This document shows positions 1 through 10,300 of a stretch of DNA of 64,000 bases, in pieces. This stretch comes from Shewanella aestuarii. GTDB taxonomy: Bacteria; Pseudomonadota; Gammaproteobacteria; Enterobacterales; Shewanellaceae. Within the stretch, counting starts at the first letter, position 1, and every line of letters begins with the position of its first letter. The translations under genes and the position numbers were made by a program. Under the pieces are notes generated by a model. It made no database searches, was not told where the DNA came from, and saw nothing but the letters and a program-made list of their open reading frames with translations. The stretch lies in contig NZ_CP050313.1 of the NCBI RefSeq assembly GCF_011765625.1, positions 1,298,501 to 1,362,500 of the forward strand. The letters run 5' to 3'.

Positions 1-2314
1 AAGGCTGGCGGTTTAGCGGATTGCTTGGCCGCTTCACAGGTTTGGGCAAGTGATGCGGTTTTAAGGACAATATTTTCAATGCTACCGGATAAGTCTACAG
101 CAGCAATAATCACTGCTTCTAACGGGGCTTGGCGAGACTCCATTGCCAGAAGATTTTGCGCCACATCAAAGCAGCGGTTAACCGATTGCTCGCCTGCTGA
201 AATGGTAAATGCTGGGCCGTTAAAGTCCCATAGTGATGAAATTCGTGATGCCATAATGTTGCCAATAAAACTGGTGTATTGATTCAGCTTGGCGGCATCT
301 AATACGCTATCCATTGCAATGGTTTCAAGGGCTTGGTATTCACTTTCTGATAAGTTAACCCCATGAGCTTTTAGGCTTGCAGCAATTTGGGTGTGCAAGT
401 TAACACGGCCACGGAACTGATGTAATTCCAGTTCGGTTTCCATGGCCACTAATACGGCCACTTTGCCGCCCGCTTGTAAGCCTGCATCATGAATGGCTTC
501 GTCTGCCACTTTCATTAATAACAATTGCTGTGAAATTAAGCGGTCATCTTCATTGGGCGGCACTTTAAAGCGTAAAAAATCAAAATCAAACTGGTCAATA
601 TACGCACCTTTGGGGGCGCTTTCGCCTTCAAGGTGAACACCAAATTGAGCGAGTAATTCAGGGTGCTTGTTTAAGCCTTTCCAGCGTTTTTCAGGCAGGG
701 CAGTAAATGATGTTTGTCTGGCTTCTACGGCGTTAGCAAAGGCATTAATGCTTGATAAAGGCCCAAAGTGGGCGGCCATACCTGTGATATGCATGGGTAG
801 TTGAGCATTCACCGAAGCGCTTGCTGTTTGAGGCTCTTGAAGCGGAATCGCTGATGCTGGCGCTTTAGCTTGATAAGATTCAAGTAATAAATGGGCGTTA
901 CAACCACCAAAACCAAAGACCGAAACGCCAGCATGGCGGGCGTGATTGCCTGCTTTATCAGGCCAAGGCTGCACATCACTGGGCAAGTTGGCTGCGCCAA
1001 AGGTGCGATTGGGTGAGTTAATCGGGGCGCTAATGTTAATACTGGGGGCAACACGCCTTGGCGCATGGCAAAAATCATTTTCATGATCCCCGGCATACCA
1101 GCAGCGGTTAATAAATGGCCAAGGTTAGATTTAGCTGACCCAATTAACGGCGCATGACTGCCATTGAGTTTATCGGCAAAAAAGCGCTCCATTGAGGTCA
1201 GTTCAACTTTATCGCCAAGAGGGGTGCCGGTGGCATGACACTCAATCACTTCTATATTGGCAGGGCCAAAGTGTGCGTCATGCATTGCCGCATCGGCATA
1301 AGCGCGTTCAAAGGCTTTGATTTGGCCGTTGCTATTTGGGCTAAGTACAAATTGGCCTTTGCCGTCATTCGATAAACCAATTCCGCACACTAAAGCGTAT
1401 ATATGGTCGCCATCTCGCTCGGCATCTTCAAGGCGTTTGAGCACAAGTACTCCCGCACCTTCACCGGCAAATAACCCTTTTGAATTGCTATCAAATGGCG
1501 CCGAAATACCGTGGTCAGGGTAAGCATGGAAGATGGAAAAACCCATATTAATAAAGAAGGGGTCGGCACCAGAGACTGCCCCTGCTAACATCATGTCAGC
1601 TTTGCCAGTATGTAGGTAATCACAGGCCAGTTTTAATGAGTAAACTGAACTGGCACAAGCCGCATCTAAGCTTAATTGCGCCGCACCTAACCCCAAGGCA
1701 TCGGCGACCAGTTTTGATGCATTATGGGCGATAGCACCGTTAGATATTGATGCCTGCTCTGCTTGGGGTGATTGACCGTTTTGATTAAAGGATTGCAGCG
1801 TAAAATCAGTTTGTTGCAGTTTAGCTTGTAAGGCTTTTTCTACCACGCTGTGATACAGCGGCACAAATAATTCGTTTGATTTGGCCGTAGGGAAAGATAA
1901 AGTGCCCATCACAATCCCTGTGCGGTTAAGCAGGGCATTATATTGTGGGTTATTGATATCTACGCCAGCATCAATTAAGGCTTTACGAGCGGTATCGGTG
2001 GCCCATAAAAAACTGTCGTCTAAACCGTTAAATTGCTGAGCGGGAATACGGTAGCCTTGTGCATTAAAGCTAAAGTTTTGAATGTAGCCGCCTTTGTCAC
2101 AATAAAAGCGATCAGACTGACCTTGCACGCCCTGATAATCGGCTGGTTCTGCATTCAGTTTTTGACGGCTAATGGTGCTACGAGAATCCTTTTTATCTAA
2201 CAGGTTTTGCCAGAATTTTACCGGCGTGTCTGCGTCAGGATATTGCGTGGCTAAACCAACAATGGCAATTTTTGGCATATTGGTTTGCTTATAAATAGAA
2301 GATTGAGAACTCAA
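1..2314 (-). CDS. pfaC: PUFA synthase subunit PfaC, 5' part, frameshifted and cut by window edge
   Basis: N-terminal part of the polyketide-type subunit that carries tandem ketosynthase domains and, further on, FabA-like dehydratases (family knowledge; the dehydratases lie outside the window). The first KS domain is visible, with active-site Cys in DAACASSVYS near residue 219, the ECHATGT His and the SNLGH motif. The reading frame breaks in a C5 tract at 1044-1048. After LPP the frame reads nonsense to a stop near 809, whereas the next frame continues with typical PfaC sequence (SINISAPINSPNRTFGAA, then a VFGFGGCNAHLLLES motif and a second KS/chain-length-like domain) open to base 1. The start is taken as TTG at 2314, overlapping the pfaB TGA (TTGA) with AAGGGG six or seven bases upstream; ATG at 2278 (MPKIAIVG) is the alternative. 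Whether the shift is real or a sequencing error cannot be told from here. Confidence 0.9.
1044..1048 (-). other. Apparent -1 frameshift in pfaC homopolymer
   Basis: The plus strand has a run of five G (five C in the coding strand). One more C would give LPPSINISAP, restore the expected end of KS1 and join two long open frames. This is a homopolymer site prone both to slippage and to sequencing error. Confidence 0.75.
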
Positions 2315-4398
2315 GATTGTTCCCCTTGTAATAAAGTGGTGGCGCAATGTTCGGCTTTACTGGCAACGGACTGAGCGGCAAAGTTAGTTTGTTGTATTTC
2401 AGCCAGATTGTCAGTTAAGTAGGCCAGCGACATAGGCACACGATGACTAACCAACTGCGCAATGCATTTTAGCAAACTCGTGGCATCATCTGCGCCTTTG
2501 GCATTAAGGGCGATAGCCGGCTTCGTGTTGCGGCTAATTTTGTCGATTAAGGTGGCTGTTTGGCGATCTGCACCCACTTCAACAAATAGGTTTGCGCCTA
2601 AGCCTTGGGCTTTTTGCACCAGTTTAGTAAAGTTTAACGGTTGGCAAAAAGTATTGGCGATAGCGTCAGCAATGGCATGGCTGGTTAGCGCAACCGGTTG
2701 GTCGTTGGCCGCGCTGATAAAGCTAATTTGTTTTGGTAAGGCGTTTAACACCTCATCATGATGTAATGGCTGCTGATAAAAGGCTTTGACATCATCACGA
2801 ATAAGCATGGCGGGCGGAGTGTGCATAGCCGTAACCCGATTGGCTGCAATCCCACGTTTGCCAAGCTGTTTCAATAATGCTTTGGTGCTGATTTCGCAGC
2901 CGGCTAAAACACAGGTATCCCCTTGTTCTATCGCTAAATAAACCCGTGGATATTGGCTTAGTAATGGCTCAATTTCAGCGGCTGTTGACCTGACGACAAA
3001 GCTATTCCATACAATTTGTTCATCATCCCTAAGCTGCCATAACTGGCGTACGCAATTGAGCTGCCCCGAAATATCCGTGGTAAAAATACGGTCGGTTTTT
3101 GTCTGCTCAATCATGGTTTCAGGCTGTTGCCATACATTAAGGCTGGCCCACATCGCGGCTTCACCCATGGAATAGCCCATGGCAAAATCAGGCTTAATCG
3201 CAAACATTTGGCATAGCAATTTTGTCAGTAAATAACTGCTGCCGACCCCTGCAATCGCCATATCGCCTAAGCTCATTGCAGTGGTGTTATCTGGTTGATA
3301 AATACTGTCAGCCTGAAGCATGGCTTTTAAGTTGCCATCGCGCTCAAGTTGGGCATATAAATCAGGAAAATACTGATTAAGACTTGGCAGCATATTGGCA
3401 TAAACCGTGCCTACACCAGGGTAAACAAAACACAAGCCTTGCTGGGGTTGCTGCTGATCTATATTGACACAGCTACCCGCTGGGGTTTTATAGTGAAGCG
3501 GCAGCGGATTAACCTCGGCGATAAAATCAACCAATCGATTTTGCATTGCCTGTGCTTCAACGAGTAATGCGGGTAACGAGTTGGCCATCAATACCGCACC
3601 AATGCAGGCGTTAGCATCGTATTGAGCAAAGGTTTGTTTGATAAGCACCATGAGTTGCTGCTGTTCATCCGCAGCGATGGCTTGCAGTGTTTGCTGTAAT
3701 TGCTCAAGCGCAGTGATCAAGCCGTTAGGATGAGCTGCGCTGATGGGTAGCCAAATTTGCTGCTCATTGATTAACGGCTTTGGCGCGGGCAATTGTGTCC
3801 CTTGAACCAAAATGACACTGGTATACGCGCGATTGTGTTGCTCTACAAAGCTTAAACTCGCCACGCGGCTTTGATGCGGCTCGGTAAACCAGTAGTGCCC
3901 ATAGTGAGGGTGCTGACGCAGTGCAAACGCGTTAATTAATGCCACTAAAGCATTAAATTGAGCCCGCTCATCATGACTGTCGGGTAATGGATATTCAAGT
4001 GGTTGAATATGAGTCCGTTTCGCTTGTACTAAAGCTTGTTGCATTGAAGCTTGGGCGGTATCGGCTTTGGCTACAGCGGTTAAATAAGCATGAGGGTGAC
4101 ATTTATACTGCGCAGCCATTAAGGCTGGCATCATCAAAATGCCAACATTGTTTCCTGCATACTGAATCAATACAGCTTGTTGTTGATTAATTTGCCCAAT
4201 GGCCTGATTTAAAAATGAGTCGGTTTTTGCGCTATTAGCAAGCTGACGACTCGCAAATGGGCTGAGTGCTAGCCTAACGGCAGAAGCCATTAAGCTAGCG
4301 GTAATGCTGCAGGGCTTATTTAGCCCAACAACATTACCTGAGTCTTGGCACACTAACTTAAGCGCAATCCGCATCGGTTGTGATTGGGTTGTACTCAC
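2311..4398 (-). CDS. pfaB: PUFA synthase subunit PfaB (acyltransferase)
   Basis: Second subunit of the Pfa complex, 695 residues. An acyltransferase domain fills the C-terminal half (about residues 325-650), with the GYSMGEA nucleophile elbow putting Ser near residue 408. The N-terminal part is a degenerate KS-like region without a clear catalytic Cys. In the family, PfaB influences which final PUFA (EPA or DHA) is made. Start codon is GTG: it overlaps the pfaA stop in GTGA, with AGGAG just upstream, so translation is probably coupled to pfaA. The 3' end overlaps the pfaC start in the same way (TTGA). Identity is confident from the order pfaR-A-B-C and domain content. Confidence 0.93.
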   Translation of the reverse strand: MSTTQSQPMRIALKLVCQDSGNVVGLNKPCSITASLMASAVRLALSPFASRQLANSAKTDSFLNQAIGQINQQQAVLIQYAGNNVGILMMPALMAAQYKCHPHAYLTAVAKADTAQASMQQALVQAKRTHIQPLEYPLPDSHDERAQFNALVALINAFALRQHPHYGHYWFTEPHQSRVASLSFVEQHNRAYTSVILVQGTQLPAPKPLINEQQIWLPISAAHPNGLITALEQLQQTLQAIAADEQQQLMVLIKQTFAQYDANACIGAVLMANSLPALLVEAQAMQNRLVDFIAEVNPLPLHYKTPAGSCVNIDQQQPQQGLCFVYPGVGTVYANMLPSLNQYFPDLYAQLERDGNLKAMLQADSIYQPDNTTAMSLGDMAIAGVGSSYLLTKLLCQMFAIKPDFAMGYSMGEAAMWASLNVWQQPETMIEQTKTDRIFTTDISGQLNCVRQLWQLRDDEQIVWNSFVVRSTAAEIEPLLSQYPRVYLAIEQGDTCVLAGCEISTKALLKQLGKRGIAANRVTAMHTPPAMLIRDDVKAFYQQPLHHDEVLNALPKQISFISAANDQPVALTSHAIADAIANTFCQPLNFTKLVQKAQGLGANLFVEVGADRQTATLIDKISRNTKPAIALNAKGADDATSLLKCIAQLVSHRVPMSLAYLTDNLAEIQQTNFAAQSVASKAEHCATTLLQGEQS

Positions 4399-7300
4399 AC
4401 AGACTCCTGCAAATCAGCTAAGGCTTTAGCGGGGGCTAAAAAAGCCTCGTTTAAGCTTTTGCTGATGGTGGTTTTTGCATTGGTCATGGTGCAACTTAAG
4501 CGGCCATCTTCATGGTACAAACTGATGTTAGCGGTTAACGCGCGTCCTGAATGCTTAACCACATCGAGCAAAATATAGCCACAATCGTTAGCCTTAAACG
4601 GCACCAATGTGGTCATTTCGCCAATCGTAGATGGCAAACTGGCGGCATCATATTTAACCCTTGCCCAAACTAGCATGGCTTGCAGTAGCAGATCTTCAGC
4701 AAAAATCTGACTGCCACCTAACGCTAATTGCGCGGCAAAATCACTGCAATCCTGCGGCTTAATATGTGGCAGTGCCACTTGGCAAATAAGCTGGTTATCA
4801 TTAGCGAGCAAAACCTGCTTAATCCCTTGTAAACGGGGCCCATGGAATAAACAGCCGTTACTGTAGAGCTCTGCCTTGGTGAGTAGTGGAGCAGCTTGTT
4901 GATACTGTACCACCTCAGCCGGCAAACTTGGCTTGACTTGGTTTTCAACATTTAATGCGGCTTGATTGATGATCAAATCGGCTTGATATTGAGGGCGCAA
5001 TGTCGCCTTGGTATCCCGTAACAGTCGGCTGGAAATTAACGCCGTTAAGCCCTTGTCGGTTTCGGTTAATTCAAGTTGCATCAGGTGCGGCTGGGCAGAA
5101 TCAAAAATAATGCCTTTTAACAATTTATACTGACTCACGCTGACCGGCAGGCCGCACAGTTGCTGCGCGGTTTCACGCATCCACGCAATTGCACAAACGG
5201 TTGGCAATACCGGATTGCCCGCTATGCAATGGTCTTGGATAAACGGCATGGTCAGCGGGTTGAGTACTCGAACAACTTTTTGACTGTTACTGGCTACTTT
5301 AGCGTGAGATGCCGTGTTGTTAAATGAAAGCGTCAGCGAACCCTTGGCATTATGCAAAGAGCTCGCATTAGGCTTTTTTACAGCAGGGCTCACATTATCA
5401 GCGTTATTGCTAGCGCCTTGCATGTCAGAACCTATCAGTAATTGCACACCGGAATCAGACAATAAACTGTGGGCGAATAGCTTAGCGCCTTTGTCTAACG
5501 GAATAACGTAAACACCGCGTTCAACAAACATTTTCTTCAATGCTGAGCTGACCATGCCGCCATTCCAAGGACCCCAGTTAAAGCTCATTACTTTGGCTTG
5601 CGGATAGTTATTGGCAAGTTGTAATGCGGTTTTATTGAGGATCTCATTTGACATTGCATAGTCACTTTGGCCTGTATTGCCGTAGAAACCTGCAGCAGAT
5701 GAGAACATGGCAACCAGTTTTAATTGGCTGGCATCAATGGCGTTGATGATATTGGCAAAACCTGTGACTTTAGTGCCGTATACTCTGGTTAATTCAGCTA
5801 AGGTTTTGTCTTGGATGTGCTTGTCAGCCAACACGCCAGCACCATGAATAATACCTGTGATGGGCGCTAATTGAGCCAGTGTTTGCTTGATACTATCGGC
5901 AGCGCTGACATCCATGCTGATGTACTGTGCACTAGCACCCACATCGGCAAAGGCCGCTAAGGCGCGATCGATTTCTAAGCTAGAGCTAACAGGCCAAACT
6001 AATGCATCAATTTGCTTAGGGGTGGGTTTATTGCCTTGAGATTGAATAAAACCAATGGCGGCAGCTTTTAACTCGCTGGCTTGTTTACCTTTTGCCCATG
6101 CAGGCATTTTGGTGGCCAGATGTTCGCTGCGACCGGCCAAAATAAAGTGTGACTTAGTTTGCTTTGCTAAGGTAAGGGCGCATTCGAACGTGACCCCTTT
6201 AGCCCCACCGGTAACCAAAATGACATCATCATTATTCAGTTTTGCAGCTTGAAATTGACGACTTGCGGTATCCGTTGCCGCTAGCGTGTGGCGGCCTTGT
6301 TCGCTTATACCCACTTCAACGATTTTTTGTGCAGCGGTATTACCGTTTAAGTCAAATAGCTCGGCGGTAATGGCTTCAGCTAACTCAACTGCGGTTAAAC
6401 TTGGGGCGATATCGAGTGCGCGACAAAATACTTGTGGCCATTCATGGCTTAAGGTTTTGCTCAAACCAGATAATGCGGCTTGGTTAAGCTCAGTTTTTGC
6501 CAGTTGTTCGCTATTTAAGTAGCCAAACCCACCGTCAATTCGGCTGACAGTCATAAAGCTGACTCGCTCGGTTTTTGCGCGCTCGGTAAGGCACTTTTGC
6601 AGGTGTTTTGCCATTAAGAAAGCCTGCTCAACAGCATTGAAGCTTGCACTGCTGATCGGTAAGGTTCCTTTGCCAGTAATTTGTGGTTGTAGATGCACAA
6701 AACCTGCAATGTGGTGGTGTTGACTGATTTGATCTATCACCGCTTTAATGGCCTCATCACTGACTTCAGTGAGTGAAAAGCTTTTCACTGCGCTGCTTAA
6801 TGGTGAATGTGACACAGTAATGGATTTTGGACTACGAATGACTGCGACAGTTAATCCCGCTGCGATCAGTTTTTCTGCTAACACACCAGCATTGTGACCA
6901 TCATCATTGATCACGATACAGGCTTGTTTAGCATAACAATCGACGAGTTTATCTGCCGCTGACAGCTTTTTTAGCGCCACCTCGCTGTGAGGAGGTAAAT
7001 CATTGGCTATCGCTTTGCTTGCTGAAGCCTGCTCGGTGGCAGCGCTATCAAGGTTTTGGTCAAGCGAGCTTTCGGCTGTAGTGATACGAGTCAGCTTTGA
7101 ATTCATATAAGCCACGATTTCGCCAAGGGTGCGACACTCGGCTAAATCTTCTGGGCTAAGCTCAGGCAAGCTAGGTAGCTCATCTTGTACTGTGCCTAAA
7201 ATCTCAACTCGCTTGATAGAATCAATACCTAAGTCGGCTTCCATATCCATGCTTAACTCAAGCATTTCAGCAGGGTAACCGGTTTTATCGGCCACGACTG

Positions 7301-10300
7301 ACATCATAGTGTTTTGCACTTGTTGGGCGTTCAAACCAACTGCGCTTGATTGAGCTGAAGTTGCGTCTGCTTGAGCAACAGGCGCTTGAGCTACTTGTTC
7401 TAGAGCTACTGGTGCTGGTGCAGCGCTATCAGCAGGCAGTTTTGAGTTCATGTAATCAACGATTTCGCCAAGGGTGCGACACTCGGCTAAATCTTCTGGG
7501 CTAAGCTCAGGCAAGCTAGGTAGCTCATCTTGTACTGTGCCTAAAATCTCAACTCGCTTGATAGAATCAATGCCTAAGTCGGCTTCCATATCCATGCTTA
7601 ACTCAAGCATTTCAGCAGGGTAACCGGTTTTATCGGCCACGACTGACATCATAGTGTTTTGCACTTGTTGGGCGTTCAAACCAACTGCGCTTGATTGAGC
7701 TGAAGTTGCGTCTGCTTGAACAACAGGCGTTTGAGCAACTGACGCTTGAGCAACAGGCGCAGGGGTATCAGCAGGCTGTTTTGAGTTCATGTAATCAACG
7801 ATTTCACCAAGGGTGCGACACTCGGCTAAATCTTCTGGGCTAAGCTCAGGCAAGCTAGGTAACTCATCTTGTACTGTGCCTAAAATCTCAACTCGCTTGA
7901 TAGAGTCAATACCTAAATCAGCTTCCATATCCATGCTTAGCTCAAGCATTTCAGCAGGGTATCCGGTTTTATCGGCCACAACAGCTAACATGGTATTTAA
8001 TACTGTTTCTGCGGATAGAGCAGAAGCAGTTTGAACAACAGGCGTTTGAGCAACAGGCGCAGGGGTATCAGCAGGCAGTTTTGAGTTCATGTAATCAACG
8101 ATTTCACCAAGGGTGCGACACTCGGCTAAATCTTCTGGGCTAAGCTCAGGTAAGCTAGGTAGCTCATCTTGTACTGTGCCTAAAATCTCAACTCGCTTGA
8201 TAGAGTCAATGCCTAAATCGGCTTCCATGTCCATGCTTAACTCAAGCATTTCGGTTGGGTAACCGGTTTTATCGGCTACGACAGCGAGCATGGTATTTAA
8301 TACTGTTTCTGCGGATAGACCAGAAGCTGCGGCTTGGATGACTGGCGCTTGAACAGCTTGTGCTACAGCAGCGGGTGCTGGCGCTGGCGCAGCGGTATCA
8401 GTAGGCAGTTTTGAATTCATGTAATCAACGATTTCGCCAAGGGTGCGACACTCGGCTAAATCTTCTGGGCTAAGCTCAGGTAAGCTAGGTAGCTCATCTT
8501 GTACTGTGCCTAAAATCTCAACTCGCTTGATAGAGTCAATGCCTAAATCGGCTTCCATGTCCATGCTTAACTCAAGCATTTCGGTTGGGTAACCGGTTTT
8601 TTCAGCGACCACCTCTAACATAGTATTTAACACTTTATCAGCCGATAACGTGGGTGCTTCAACTAATGCAGGAGTGATCGCCACAGGTGTGACGACAGAA
8701 GGCGCTACTGCAGCTTGCTGGACTGGATGAATAGCTTGAACCTGTGTTGGTTGAGCTTGTGCGGCCTGTACACTTGCAGCCTGCACCGGTGAAATCGAGG
8801 GAGCTGCTGGCACCACAGGCGCCGCTTGCACTACCTGAGCCAGAGCGGCTTGGGTTGCTAAGACTGGTGCCGATACTACTGCTGGCGTTTGCCCTGTTAA
8901 CATGGCTAAAGCCGATTGGCTTGCTTTTGCTTGTTGCTCAAGGAACAAGGTATGGCTTTGTAAGGTTTGCGCTTGATGCTGGTGGAACAATTCTATTGAG
9001 CGTTGTAGGCTTTGTGGAATAGCAATACCAGCCGCTGCCATCTTGCTTTGCTCAACCATCAAGTGGGTAAAAGTATCACCATACTGTTGTGGGATGGCTA
9101 AAAATTGTTGATGCAGATTGGCCGCTTGCTGTTGCGCGTTAAAAAAGGCCGTTAGGCTATCACTGCTAGGTTCGCTTTGGTTAAACGCTGCTGACGTATT
9201 CACGCTTGCGGCTGTTGCCATGTTGCTGTCATGGGTGTTAAGGCTGGTAGTAGCATGACTCGCTGGGGCTTTGTCTGCTGCCGGCACTTCAATATATTCA
9301 GTTTTAATCACTTCTTTTTCCACAATTTTTTCAACAATCTTCTCGACAGGGACTTCAACTCGGGCTGGCGTGATTGCGCCAGTGGTCAGCGAGGTTTGCA
9401 TCTTGTTTCGGGTTGCTGCACTAATAAAGTTATTGGCGGTTAATTTAACATTCATCGGTGACGCTTTTGCCAGTGGGGCAATTGGCGCTTGGTAGGGGTC
9501 AATGTCAGATAAATTGACACCAATCACGGCTAATTGCATGGCCGCTTGGCGTAATTGTAAATCGCTATCGCCCTTAGGGTTTGGATTAAGGCTGATTACG
9601 CTAATGTCATCTTTATGTGCCGTTAAGGTGTCTTCAACTAATTTTTGTAAAATGTTTTTAGGGCCAAACTCAACAAATACTCGTGCGCCAGCTGCGTACA
9701 TTGCGGTGAGTTGATCACTAAAACGCACGGATTGCAGCATGTGTTGGCTAAAGTCTTTTTGGATAGTTTTGGCGTCTTGCGCATGCAGTTTACCCGTGGC
9801 GTTGGCGTAGAGTGCAATAGCGGGTTTAGCAAACTTAACCTTGTTGATGGCATCGCTAAATGGCTTTTGCGCATGAGCCACTAATGGGGTATGGAACGCA
9901 CCAGATACGGGTAACGCTATCGCTTTAAAGCCCATAGTTTGTATCGCTTTGGCCGCTTGCGCACTGCTGTCAGTTGGGCCCGCAATCACCAGTTGGCTTG
10001 GGGAGTTATAGTTTGCCACTTTTACGCCAGCAAACTGGCTGATTTCAGCTTCAATTTTGGCCACGGCATCATCGCTGGCATTTGAAATGATCACCGCATA
10101 CATAGCCCCTGCATCTTGATCTTTTGGGGTTGCCGCCATCGCTTGACCACGCGCAAAAGCCAATTGGTAATAATCTTCATTACTGATCACGCCAGCGGCA
10201 AATAATGCCGACAGTTCACCAAAACTGTGGCCTGCAACCATATCAGCGTTAAAGCCTGCTTGGGTCAATAATTGATATTGTCCCATGCTGACAGCACCAA

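Noticed and set aside
4384..9022. Plus-strand ORFs opposite pfaA and pfaB
   Set aside because: They lie antisense to strong coding sequence and resemble no known protein; they are shadows.
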